Positions 47,595 to 58,799 of a stretch of 64,000 nt of DNA are shown here, piece after piece. Below the pieces are notes generated by a model. The model was not told the origin of the DNA. It did no database searches and worked only from the letters and a program-made list of their open reading frames with translations. Source of the DNA: Nymphalis io (lineage: Eukaryota > Arthropoda > Insecta > Lepidoptera > Nymphalidae); NCBI RefSeq assembly GCF_905147045.1, contig NC_065889.1, positions 4,407,001 to 4,471,000 on the forward strand, written 5' to 3'. The translations under genes and the position numbers were made by a program. Each line of letters starts with the position of its first letter. The first letter of the stretch is position 1.

Positions 47595-49679
47595 GATTCA
47601 TAATCCACAACTACAGATGGTTGACACCTTAGGTTTTTTTTAAAGAAAACTTAATAACTTCAATGGCCCGACCCAATATTTGAGCCGCACCCGTGGTATC
47701 TGCCTCGTGTAAAGAGGCATTTGCTAAGTAATTGATGTAACAATTTTATGTTAGGTTATTGTACAACTTGTACTAAATAAAGTCACCTTCCTAATATATC
47801 TCCTTAAAAAAGGCCATATATAATAAAATATTTTACATATAAGCTAAGTCTACGTTAACGTTCTAAGCGCGTAACCGGTGCCAAGTCGTGGCCAATCATT
47901 TCTCCATGCGTCATTTCCACGTAAGTAATGTTGGCTGGATCTTGTGTCCAGAACTTAAATACCCTTGACAAGCCATTCAAAAACATTTGTTTTGTCTAAT
48001 ATTGCTTTAATTACTGTATGTGTCTCATCTCTGTCAATATATAACATTACAAATATTTTTTACAAGTTTTATTTTTTAATTATAAAGTTTTTTAAATATT
48101 TTTGATTTATTAAGTTATTCCAGTTAAATCTATTAAAAATATTTGGTATATGATGTATGACCAATTTTAGAATACTTTAATAAATATTCGTATACAAACT
48201 ACACAGCAATGACTTACAATTAACTAGTTTGGACATTAAAATTAATTAGTATAAATTCTCTAAACTTGAAATTGACTGACTTAATAGGTACATAATATTA
48301 TACAATATATCTGAAATTCACATTTCCGTAATAATATTAACAGTCTACAAAGTAACCTCGACTAACCGCCTACAGTCCCGGTAGCGTGTCTAACGCGACA
48401 CCTGCGCCCGCGCACCTAATGCTCTCTAATGCCCTCTGTCTTACTCTAATGCCGTGACGGATTCCGCTCATTGATGTCCTTATATGTTTACCGCACTCTC
48501 GTATACGTAATATGAAGCCTCAATACCTAGTGAAATGGTAACGACCAAAAGGAAATGAAATAATCCTGTATCACTAATGAAAATCATTATTAGATGACTT
48601 GCAAACTTTTTTCTTTATGTTGGTCATTTTATTTATATAATACTTATTTTAAAAAATCACAGTAATAGATATTGAAAGATTTTAATAAAATATTAATTAT
48701 AAATAAAACTTACAAATACAATTAATAAAGCAACAACAGAACATAAATATGTACTTAATATGCCTCAGCATATTAAGCTTACATTGTCCTTATAAAATGC
48801 AATCATTAAAGGAAAAATTCTTTTTTAAAATGTAATCTCGCCTAAAGCGCTGGGTAATCAAGAGAGTCCGTATCTAAGTACAACTTTATACCGCGTTATC
48901 ATCGGCGTATAATGAGTTATGGCCCATTGGTCGTTTTGTGTCCGTCACATATCGAAGGGCGTCATCCATCATCCCGACGACTAATTGCCTGCTACCTTGC
49001 TTCACTCTTATCCTTTTAATTCGTCCTCCGTCGACCTCTCTAGACGAGGTGTAATTGCCTTTTCATATTGCCAGGTTGGTTACAACGCAAAAATTACATT
49101 ACATTTTTCTTCCATTGCTAATAACATTTCATATTTATTAATAGTTTTATTATTATTATATGACAATCTGAAACAATAATTCTTAACTTGATCTATATTC
49201 TATAGTTATTATTTTGCAGTGGTGTCTGTTTGGAAAAAGCCACCACTGCAAAAATTAAAATATAAAATGATGTCAAAACTCTACTGTATATGTAAAATAA
49301 AATGTCTTTTCCTCTAAAATGTATTCTATATGTATAATTCGTAACAAGTAAGAAATATAAGCTAATAAGTAACAAACAAAAATCTCATTTTAAATTATTG
49401 AACGAAGTGTAGTTTAGTTTTTTTGTTAACATTAAATTAAATTATATTTTAAATAGAACCACCTAGACAACAGAAAATAAAGTCATTACAAAAAATATTC
49501 CGCAACGGACATAACAACATCTGCAAGCGCTGTAAAGACATTGACAATCACGCAATGATATGAAAACTTTATACAGCAATCATACAAAACCGTAAACGAT
49601 CAACCATCTAGTCACGAACGTGTGCAGTCGCAAATAAAAATATTTCGAGGACATACCGCTCCATCAAAAGGGGTAGCTC

Positions 49680-49920
49680 GATTAAGTGTCGGTTTGAGTT
49701 TTATTTGGCGGGGCCCGAGGGCTGTGGACGTGTGAGCGGCGCCGCATTAATCATTAACGCAGCCAGCCTGCCTGCCTAATGACATCGCCGAAATGGGCCG
49801 TCTAGTGATGTAACGCGTGATTATCGATGATTCTATTGTAATCGCCGCCTAACCATGTTATTTGACACCTACAGGTGAGACTTGTAATTGGCTACCGTTT
49901 CATCCGAAGCGTCTATCGCT
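49680..49920. promoter_or_regulatory. Candidate regulatory element rich in homeodomain motifs
   Basis: GC-rich block (GGCGGGGCCCGAGGGC, GAGCGGCGCCGCATTAATC) with ATTAATCATTAA, CCTAATGACATCG, TTATCGATGATT and GTAATTGG within 200 bases, and a CACCTACAGGTG palindromic E-box pair at 49866-49877. The density of TAAT cores in GC-rich context is typical of conserved enhancers of homeobox loci. Function is inferred. Confidence 0.4.
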
Positions 49921-50125
49921 TTGAAAAGTTAAGTGTCAGAAAAAAATAAAATAGAGCTAATATCTACTTTCATATACGTGGTAGTACGATCACCTGATAT
50001 TCTATGTTGTTACATACGGTTGATATTTTGTTGCAATCATTAAATATTAACTTTATTTAGTAGTGAATAAGATACCTAATTATTTTGCATATTTGCGATA
50101 TTATTTTATATAATTCCGTATATTC

Positions 50126-50131
<6 letters not shown>

Positions 50132-50170
<39 letters not shown>
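50132..50170. repeat. (AT)n microsatellite
   Basis: About 19 uninterrupted AT units immediately upstream of the CR1-like LINE tail. Confidence 0.95.
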
Positions 50171-50173
<3 letters not shown>

Positions 50174-50189
50174 TTTCTTTTCAATTCTT

Positions 50190-50835
50190 AGAGATTCAAC
50201 CGACGGAGGGATACCAACGAGTCCTGAACAAGGTGCGGCGTTTTTTCACGCCGCAACAACTGTGCCTGTTGTACAAAATACAGTTACAGTCTTGCGTTGA
50301 ATATTGCTAACACCTTTGGGATGGCTCCGCTAAGTACCTACTGAAGGCCTTGGATCGGTTGCAGCGACGAGCAGTTCGCATTATTGGCGACGTAAAGGTC
50401 ACAAGCACCCTCAAAACTTTACAATTGCGTCGAGAAATGGCAGTGCTGATCGCTTCCAATCGACACTATCACGGCCAGTGCTCTGAGGAATTATGCTCTT
50501 TAATTCCTGCTTCCCCCTTCCTTCATAAGTCTACGCGTGCTGACTCTCGATGTCACCGCCTAACTGTGACATCAATTCCATCGCGCACAAAGAAATTTGG
50601 TAACTCCTTTCGTTGTCGCACTTCCAATAAATGTAATTCTATACCAGCTCACGTGTTCCTCTCCTCTTAGAACCCGGGTTCCTTCAAACGAGGCGTGAAG
50701 AGGCATCTTGCGGCCCAGCAAGACGGGGGCGGCTAGTGCAGAACATTCTTCCCGACAGTACTGGCCGTCGTCGCGTTTGGGCTCTACTACCACTTACCAT
50801 ATAGGAGTAATTTGCCCTCCCGCCAAATATAAAAA
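50190..50835 (+). pseudogene. CR1-like LINE, 3' end fragment
   Basis: The frame encodes FTPQQLCLLYKIQLQSCVEY, then after a stop HLWDGSAKYLLKALDRLQRR and AVRIIGDV, the RT C-terminal part typical of CR1/Jockey-group elements. Further on are NSIPAHVFLSS, a stop, and NPGSFKRGVKRHLAAQQDGG. At least two nonsense changes are present. The 3' UTR-like tail ends CTCCCGCCAAATATAAAAAA. The 5' portion including the catalytic region is missing, as is usual for 5'-truncated insertions. Confidence 0.85.
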
Positions 50836-51115
50836 AAAATATGATTTTATGATATTCAAAACCTCATCCAGCTACTATAAAACTGTCATTAATCTAATTG
50901 TTTAAGCATCATGCAAAAACGCCTAGTATATGATTTAGTGTTTCGTTTTGGTGACGGAGCTGGAGATGTAACAATAAAATCACTTATGAATTTTAATTAA
51001 TTAGCTTTTGTTATTTATTCATTTTGCTTCCTCTATTTTTGTTGAATGAGTCCTCGTTGAGTTCCCGATGGATAGGACTCATATTAATTTTAAATTTGCA
51101 CAGACTAGGCTCTGG

Positions 51116-51117
<2 letters not shown>

Positions 51118-51155
<38 letters not shown>
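51118..51155. repeat. (AT)n microsatellite
   Basis: About 19 AT units directly abutting the 3' end of the RTE-like fragment at 51160-51270. RTE-clade elements often end in short tandem repeats, so this may be the expanded tail of that insertion. Confidence 0.95.
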
Positions 51156-51157
<2 letters not shown>

Positions 51158-51159
51158 TA

Positions 51160-51270
51160 TCAACAGCCAATCATTGTCCACTGCTGAACATAGGCCTCTT
51201 CCAAGGTGCGCCAAAGCTCCCTGTCCTCCGCCTTCCGCATTCAGTCGGTGCCCGCCACCTTCTTAAGGTC
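51160..51270 (-). mobile_element. RTE-like LINE, extreme 3' end only
   Basis: Nearly identical to 56158-56270: AACAGCCAATCATTGTCCAC, TGCTGAACATAGGCCTCT and AAGGTGCGCCAAAGCTCCCT align with few changes. About 110 bases of the element remain, encoding the last part of its ORF. GGTCATATA occurs at both sides (51114-51122 and 51267-51275), a possible target-site duplication. Confidence 0.85.
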
Positions 51271-51394
51271 ATATAAGCGAGTACCTATTTTATAAATATG
51301 AAAGTTTGTTTGTTATGTCACACGCAAATGGATTTCAGTCTTTGACATCTAGTAGAATATATAATGATGATAGGTACCTACTTTAAAGAAATCC

Positions 51395-51545
51395 TTACTT
51401 ATATAATAAATGAGAAAGTGATTTTGTTTATTTGTTACGCTTTCACGTTTCAACTACTCAAACGAGGACGTAGGGTACCTAACACCTGCCCTGGGGGGGG
51501 CACCCTCACCACACACGTGAACGAAGCCGCGGAAACTAGTACATT
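51395..51545 (+). mobile_element. Interspersed repeat family E, copy 2
   Basis: Starts TATATAATAAATGAGAAAGT, shares TTTGTTACGCTTTCAC (51431-51446) and AACTACT with 42931-43085, and ends AAGCCGCGGAAACTAGTA. A related start, ATAAATATGAAAGTTTGTTT, lies just upstream at about 51290. No coding capacity. Confidence 0.6.
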
Positions 51546-54159
51546 ATATTTTAATCGATCATTATGTTATTGCAGTCAAATTCACATTCTACAAAGTTCG
51601 AATGAAGAACCATTAAAAATAATATATTGTTGTAATAATAATTAACTCTTATTATTTTTAAAAACGAGCTCTGTAAAAGAAAACTTTTAAAAATATATTG
51701 TTTTCCCTGTCATATCGAGCTACCCGGCTCTCGTCACTAAAACCGATATTAGATGTCGCTATTAACTCCGCAAAACGTAATTAATCGAATAAGTTTATGA
51801 TTGATATAACCAGTTTGCGGGGCGCTTAATTCACTTTCCCAATTTCTAAGGCTCGAGCGCTTTTATAAAGTTATCCTTTGAGGAAATCCATCGATTACAT
51901 TGTATAACAGATTCTATAATATTTCATTAGAATCTGTCTCACTGTTACGGTCAAGGAAGCGTAAATAACAAATTTAATGGAATTAAAGTAATAAGATTCG
52001 GTACACACGTACGACTTAGTTTCACCTAAATTACGCTAATATGATTAAAATTGATGGCTTCGTAAGAGTTTAAATAAATAGGGGAGAAATTCACATTTAA
52101 TTTGTTAATATATAAAATTGTGTTTGGTTACTTTTGGATAGTTTGTGGACTTGGAGTGAGTTATACAAACTTGTTTCCTTTAAAATTATCTTCAGGCCGT
52201 TGCCTTTATTTTTATTTTTATAATATTATTGATGTTCTTCTTCGAAAATTATTATATTTTTTTTCTTATTCTTTAAAATCTTAAATTAATTAAGATCCAA
52301 ATATTTATTAATTCTCTTTTTGATTTTTCTTTTTAGTTTTGACTTAATCAGAAAAAATATTGGTCTTGATACAATTAAATTTTTCACACTAAAACGTACA
52401 ACACGTAATGCGTTAGATTAAATTTTATTCAAGTCAATCCTCGTATTAAAGATATAAAAAAAATAAAAGGGAACACACATACATACGTACTCATACACAA
52501 ACATCCTTCTAAAACAGATAGAATTTGATCTAAAAACGTTGTGACAATAGTCCAAATCAATTAAAAGAGAAAAAGTAAAAAAGGTGATAAAAAAAATTAT
52601 CCTATTCCAACGGATTATATTTTAAAATAGTGAAATACACGTTTCTAAGTTTAACATAACTGTTATAATCCTATTTCCCAAAGCCACCGCTGGCCCTGCG
52701 CGGGACAGCGTTACACTAACAAAAAAGTCTAACAAAAGCTGACTACACCTAACATGTAAATATCCGGTCAAAGCCAGACACCTGGCAACTCTAAACCATC
52801 GATACTGTTAGCTAGTGCCACTGTCAAACCAACAGACAAATGAAAGTGGAAATAGACATTTTGAAGAAACTGTCATTCAAAATAGTTGTCGTTGTAAACT
52901 TAGTGAATGAAGTGAATCCTAATGTTCACATTCATTCAATAGCTCTTATGGTTACAGTTTTAGTAGTTTTGATTTAACGTATATAGGAAAGGAAAAAGAT
53001 CAATGAAATGGTTACGTTAATTAAAAATATCTAATGCCAATAAAACCTTTATAAGCAAAAATCCAAAGGATAATGCTTCAATCAAACGCATGTATAAACA
53101 GGCGTTCACTTAACACTTTGGGGCTCGTGTACGCCTGATGAAGTAGCATGAAAAAGGCAATGTAAAAAGTGGGAGGGAGAGGGAGAGAGGAGACGCAATT
53201 TGTAATATTTCACGAGCCAGTAGACGCTTATTAACTAGGCGTGCAAAAAACAAGCAGATGCTCGGAACCTTTGGTGACAATGACTAACGAGGCTAATAAA
53301 AATAGTTGAATACAAAAATGGCAATAAATTGCTTTTAAATTACCATCCATAATTTTATTTGAATTTTATACGAATTACGAATAAAATTACTTCCATATAC
53401 TAAAATTCATTTTACGATTATTAATATTAGAAAATAATTTGTTATCGACAGATTATACACAGCCAATCAAAAATATTCAAAAATTTTGTTAATACAGAAA
53501 ATTGTATTATAAGGAAAATGTGCAGCGCCCCTGGCTAATGCAAAAAATCATATCTACTCAGCTCAGAGTATTGCAAGATGAAAAATCCAGGGTCGGATTC
53601 AACTCATTTTAACTTTAAAAAAAAAAAAAAACAAGAATTATTTTTATTCATATATAAACCTTCTTAAAGTTACCCGTCTTTAGCTACAAAGTACACTAAT
53701 CATAGTTATATATCATATTAGAAACTCGTCTTAAGGTAACAATAAATCTAACAAATGAATACGAACTTCAAAGATAATTCACCACTAAGAAATCTTTATC
53801 AAAAAGATTTTACCAGATAACTTTTCATGCGATACGTCATTCTCAAAATCCGACCCTGGACCCCAACTTTTATGGAGAGGTTATTAATCGCTTTCCGGGG
53901 GAGGAGGCGACACTTAGCCGTCCGCTTCCAGCGTCCGAACGGACCAAATCGATCACTATACATTTGTACAAACCCAAACCTCACATTGGAGATTTATAAT
54001 TAGGTATTATATCGATAAGCTAATGGATTCCATTGCAATGTACGAAAATGGTTTTCTTATAAATCAGAACAGTTCTGTCTTATTCCAGTAATTGATTGAT
54101 TATACATAAGTGACTATATATACGAGTATAAAGCCTTAATATCCGATTTAATTCGTTTT
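51546..54159. other. Intergenic DNA, gene-free
   Basis: AT-rich with no supported gene. 52680-52800 and 53100-53210 are GC-richer. A 14-base perfect inverted repeat (53586-53599 and 53847-53860) encloses 247 bases and a poly-A run; the block after it (53860-53960, TTTCCGGGGGAGGAGGCGAC) is a regulatory candidate. Confidence 0.5.
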
Positions 54160-54393
54160 ACTGGTGGTAGGGCTTTGTGCAAGCTCGTCTGGATAGGTAC
54201 CACCCACTCATCAGATATTCTACCGCAAAACAGCAGTACTTGTTATTGTTGTGTCCCGGTTTGAAGGGTGAGTGAGCCAGTGTAATTACAGGCACAAGAG
54301 ACATAAAATCTTAGTTCCCGAGGTTGGTGGCGCATTGGCATTCCTTACAATACCAATGTCTAAGGGCGTTTGGTGACCACTTACCATCAGGTA
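54160..54393 (+). mobile_element. Interspersed repeat family A, 3'-truncated copy
   Basis: ACTGGTGGTAGGGCTTTGTG, CACCCACTCATCAGATATTC, GTTTGAAGGGTGAGTGAGCC and GGTTGGTGGCGCATTGG match 36697-36968 closely. It stops within TTACCATCAGGT, losing the A-rich end, and also lacks part of the block after GCGCATTGG. Confidence 0.85.
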
Positions 54394-54834
54394 TATGATC
54401 AGATTAAAATAACATCATTACATAATTAAATTAATTAATTAATTTCTAAATAAAGCATTACAATATGTTTAGAATAAGAATTATTTACCTTGAAGGCTTA
54501 AATAAGTATACAAATTAAAATTAAAAATAGTTCCTGTACAAATCACGGCCGCGGGGAACGGGTGTAATAATGCTAGCAGAATTTTTCCATTGAATCACAT
54601 TTCCGAAATGTAGAGTGATGTTTCGAAATGTAGATAATCTAGGATGTATTTTTTTGTTTATTTTAAACAATAGTAACGTATAAAAGCTGTAGTTATATCT
54701 TTGAGTTGCTATTATTTCAAAATAACGCGAGTTTATTGAGAAAATACACTTGTCAGGTATATTCGGGATTTTATTTTATGGGCAACAATGACAATTACAA
54801 CATCCGTAAAATTAAGTAAAGTCATTTACAGGCT
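54394..54834. other. AT-rich intergenic DNA
   Basis: No gene. The block ATCACGGCCGCGGGGAACGG (54541-54560), followed by GTGTAATAATGCTAGCAGAA, resembles 35699-35735 (ATCACGGTCGTGGGGAATAA, then ATGCTAGCAACATTTCC) and is probably the remnant of another repeat family shared by the two sites. Confidence 0.5.
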
Positions 54835-55083
54835 GTTCACTTGTAACAGCTTGGCTATGGACTCCTCTCCTTTTGAGGATTGGTAGATAAGTATAAGGTA
54901 GTCAATCATACCGACACATGTAGGTTACGATGTTTTCCTTCCCTACCGAGCACGGGATTATTTTCAAACACAGTTAAGCACATTAAGCATATCGCACATG
55001 GAAATTCAATGGTCCTCGACCGGGTTTGATCCCGCAATCTTCAGCTAAGATTCACGTGTTCTAACCACTCGGCTAACTCAGGT
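54835..55083 (-). mobile_element. tRNA-derived SINE (family C), longest copy
   Basis: On the minus strand: GACCTGAGTTAGCCGAGTGG (box A), GCGGGATCAAACCCGGTCG (box B), then the body with CATGTGCGATATGCTTAATG and, near the other end, CAAAAGGAGAGGAGTCCATA. The tail block corresponds to the 62579-62738 fragment. Confidence 0.8.
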
Positions 55084-56061
55084 CTATATTTTTATTTCAA
55101 AATGTCCTTGTTGAAATAAATATTTCTAAAAGATATTTTACAAAATACCAAAAGAAATAATAAAAGCTTGTATTGATATATAAACATATATCATTTACAA
55201 ATTTCGGTTAGTCTGAAATATATCCATTTCGAAAAAAAGCTTACATAAAGAAAACCAGTTACGCCCTTCTTAATAACTAAGCCGTTTAAACTATACGTAG
55301 AGACATTATAAAATATTTGCTGAGACATAGTTCCATAAGGACCATATTCGCATAGTAATGTCAACTTAAACGATTCATATTTAAAGTTTATTTTCGATTA
55401 ACGCATTATATGAGAACAGTTATGTCGCTTCAAAGTGCTCTGGGCGGGCCGCCCAAACGTTTAGCGACCGTTTAACTAAAGCCTGGAGGTGGTTCTGAGG
55501 ACACACCCACGAGGGCGAAGATTGTTTTTCATATATTTTCTATAGTCGAATGCTTATATATGATATGTTACATAAATTTGATAATGAGTAGCGACAAAAT
55601 GAAAATGAACTGCATGTTAAGGAAATAGTTACATTTTCTTCATATTCTTTAAATTAATAGTTAATTATTATCAACTTTTACAATAAAATCAATCAGAATC
55701 GCATAGTGTTTTACATGTATTGATTTTTCAATTGTAAATACTTTGAGAATCGATTCGATTTAATGCAAATTAATTATCATAATCTAAACTAAATATAGAA
55801 AACTGTCTCAATTTTCAATTTCATTAAGAGGTAGGGTTTTGATGGATTAACTTCATATTGCAGTCAATATAAAAGACCTAATGTATGATTTCTTCTTAAT
55901 GACACATAAGTATAATGTTAATAAACTTTTATCCACTCATAATCATATGTACCGTAAACACTTACGATAAGTTTGAGATAAATGAATACTAAACTAGTTT
56001 ACAATGTGTTTCACAATAAACTCAAGGAAGGAGAACGAGGCGATTAATAACAATAAAAGCG
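55084..56061. other. AT-rich intergenic DNA
   Basis: No supported gene. A small GC-rich patch at 55438-55520 (GGGCGGGCCGCCCAAACG, CACACCCACGAGGGCG) contains a near-palindrome GGGCGGGCCGCCC and may be regulatory. Confidence 0.5.
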
Positions 56062-56118
56062 TTTGCCCAGCATTTCGGTTAAAATCAACGAGTACTATCC
56101 ACTGGGCCATCTTACTGG
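56062..56118 (-). mobile_element. tRNA-derived SINE (family C) head scrap
   Basis: On the minus strand ACCAGTAAGATGGCCCAGTG followed by TTTTAACCGAAATGCTGGG matches the family C head. Only about 55 bases remain, beside the 3' end of the LINE at 56158. Confidence 0.55.
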
Positions 56119-56157
56119 TATCTTTACTAGCTGATCATTTATAGGTACTATTATCAA

Positions 56158-57293
56158 TCAACAGCCAATCGTTGTCCACTGCTGAACATAGGCCTCTCCC
56201 AAGGTGCGCCAAAGCTCCCTGTCCTCCGCCTTCCGCATCCAGTTGGTGCCCGCCACCTTCTTAAGGTCGTTGGTCCACCTGGCTGGAGGGCGCCCTACGC
56301 TGCGCTTGCCGATTCGCGGTCTCCACTCTAGGACTCGTCTGCTCCAACGGCCATCGGTCTTACGACATACGTGACCAGCCCACTGCCACTTCAGCCTGCT
56401 AATTTTGCAAGCTATGTCGGTGACTCCGGTTCTTTTCCGGATAATCTCATTTCTGATCTTATCCTTCAAAGATACTCCAAACATAGCTCGCTCCATAGCA
56501 CGCTGAGCGACTTTGAATTTGTGGACTAGTCCTGCAGTTAGTGTCCACGTTTCGGCACCGTATGTCATGGCAGGTAAGACGCATTGGTTGAAGACTTCAA
56601 ACATTGCGGTATAGACGACTTGAGGACTTGACGAAGGTTGCCAAATGCTGCCCATCCCAAGCGAATTCTTCGATCGGCTTCCTTCTCGAAGTTGTTCCTA
56701 CCGACTTGTATTATCTGTCCTAGGTAGGTATATTCACTAACAACTTCGAGAGGTTTCCCCTCGACGTATATCGGTCCCGGCACGACATGCCTATTGAACA
56801 TGACCTTGGTCTTGTCCAAGTTTATACCGAGACCGACACACCGGGAAGACTCGCCTAGGCTACGCAGCATTTCGGTGAGTTGTTCCAGCGACTCTGCTAT
56901 GATGACGATATCGTCGGCAAATCGAAGGTGTGAGATGTACTCGCCGTTTACATTGACTCCATACCTAGTCCAATCCAGCGTCTTGAAAACGTCTTCCAAC
57001 GCGTTGGTGAACAGTTTCGGGGATATTACATCCCCCTGTCTCACCCCTCTGCGCAGTTGGATCGCCTTCGTCTTACAGTCCTGGATGTGGACAGTCATTG
57101 TAGCGGCGTTGTACAGACATCTCAGTACCTCGATATATCTCCAATCGATATGACATCTCTGCAATGCGTCGAGCACTGCCCAGGTTTCGATGGAGTCGAA
57201 GGCTTTCTCGTAGTCCACAAATGCCATACACAGCGGCTGATTGTACTCTTCGGTCTTCTGCACAATCTGCCGAACAGTATGGATGTGGTCCAC
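56158..57293 (-). pseudogene. RTE-like LINE reverse transcriptase, copy 2 (5'-truncated)
   Basis: The longest retroelement coding region in the window. 56565-57293 on the minus strand gives 242 residues: DHIHTVRQIVQKTEEYNQP, MAFVDYEKAFDS (first catalytic Asp), LRRGVRQGDVISPKLFTNAL, and the FADD catalytic box (codons at 56910-56921). Then a frameshift moves to 56158-56655, giving VFNQCVLPAMTYGAETWTL, LKWQWAGHVCRKTDGRWSRR and the terminal EAYVQQWTTIGC. Compared with copy 1, 7 bases are missing near 56597-56605 (GAAGACTTCAAAC against GAAGACTTTCGTCTTCAAAC), which explains the frameshift. The endonuclease domain and the RT N-terminus are absent. The fingers, palm and C-terminal domain are otherwise well kept, so the insertion is fairly recent. 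Confidence 0.95.
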
Positions 57294-58799
57294 GGTATAT
57301 TATATAGGTACCATAAGTACTATTAGTATTATGTATATAATTATATTTTTCCCATTATTGAGAGATTTTAATAAAACAACAGTAAGAGAGCAAGAATGAC
57401 GAAACGTTAGTTGTTCTTGTGATAACCGCCTTTTTTACACGTGGACTGTTCTATGTATTGAAATTCTTTCATATAATTCGTTATTTGCTTATAATTTTAG
57501 TATTAGTTATCTATATAAACACAAAGACCCTGACTGAGCCTGACATAGAGACTTGAAGTTTGTACCAGACCTTCTTCTTTTAATACAGAGGCCCACTAAG
57601 GGATTAGAAAATTAACTTAGTACATAGCTGGGTAAATTATTTATTGATATAATTTTATTAGGGATTATAAACATGTTGGTAGGTTTTTGGTTACCATTAA
57701 CTACGTAATTATTCGTTTATGTTTTCATATTATACACAAATATATTTTTGTTTCAAGTATAACTTAAAAAATGGCAAAAAAATAATTCGACATTTGTAAT
57801 AAACAAGAAATAATATAAGGTAACAAAATTTTATCTTCTTTGAAGTCGTGTAAAGCGAGAGACTAGTTAGAACCAATTTATGCCACTTCTGTCGCGATAC
57901 AATAATCTAATTTTAATATTTAAAAGTAGCAACACTAACCCAAGCTCGCTCTTCTCCGTTTTCATGTTCTGAATACAAAATTAAAGCGGGAAGTGCTCGA
58001 AACGGCAGCCATATTGCTTTTAGCACCCTTTAATGGAAAATATTGCTAAATGAAAGACTTTCATTAAAATATTAATCAAAGAATTGATTTATATACTGAT
58101 ATTTATTTTACATCAACCTTTTTTGTTATATAAGGGACAAGTCAATTTTAAAAATTAAAATGTAATAAATGGATATGAACTACAGTAGAATTCTTTACAA
58201 GCCGTTAAAATGATCTAGTTTTAAAAGTACTTATGTATTTTAATTTTTAATCTAGTTCTCGATCACATTGTGCACAGATCTTTAAATGTACAATCGATCA
58301 TAAAATATTTACAACAATGAAATCTTAGTATCATATAAGTTTACCAGTTTCTTCAAAGCAAAGCTGGCGGGTTCGTGTTACAAATCCCCAATTAGTAGCA
58401 TACAAGTCAGTTTATGCCGGCGTTTAAATTCGTTAGGAGCGGGTAATGTTGTATTCGTTCGCGGTTTTGACATAGATTGAAACTTACAGATGTGTTATTG
58501 TTTTATAGTTTATCATAGTCGTATTTGATTTTGCAGAAAAGCAGATGGACAAAAAGAACACCTGATCGTCACCATTATTCCGTAGACACGTGTAAAAATG
58601 TTGTACATACCTAAGTAAAATAATAATCATCAATGCGCTTGAACTTTGACAACTATAACAATATTACTAGCATTAAAAAATAAAAAATAATCATCACTAT
58701 GTCAGTAAATTATAAATAGAATTAGTATTTCAAATATTAAGAGTAAGGAAATTATCCTAAATTATTTATAACTTTGAATAACACAACACAAATAACAAA
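57294..58799. other. AT-rich intergenic DNA
   Basis: No supported gene. At 58540-58580, GCAGATGGACAAAAAGAACA and CACCTGATCGTCACCATT look like a scrap of family A on the minus strand. Confidence 0.45.

Larger units (their letters stand above)
47036..50131. other. Intergenic DNA with hairpin and candidate enhancer
   Basis: AT-rich with no supported gene. It contains the perfect 17-base hairpin at 47558-47594, a possible SINE-head scrap at 47660-47715, and CG-richer patches at 48365-48480 and 48890-49060. The strongest regulatory candidate is 49680-49920, listed separately. Confidence 0.5.

Noticed and set aside
56794..57326. Plus-strand frames of 119 and 89 codons
   Set aside because: Antisense shadows of the RTE-like reverse transcriptase.
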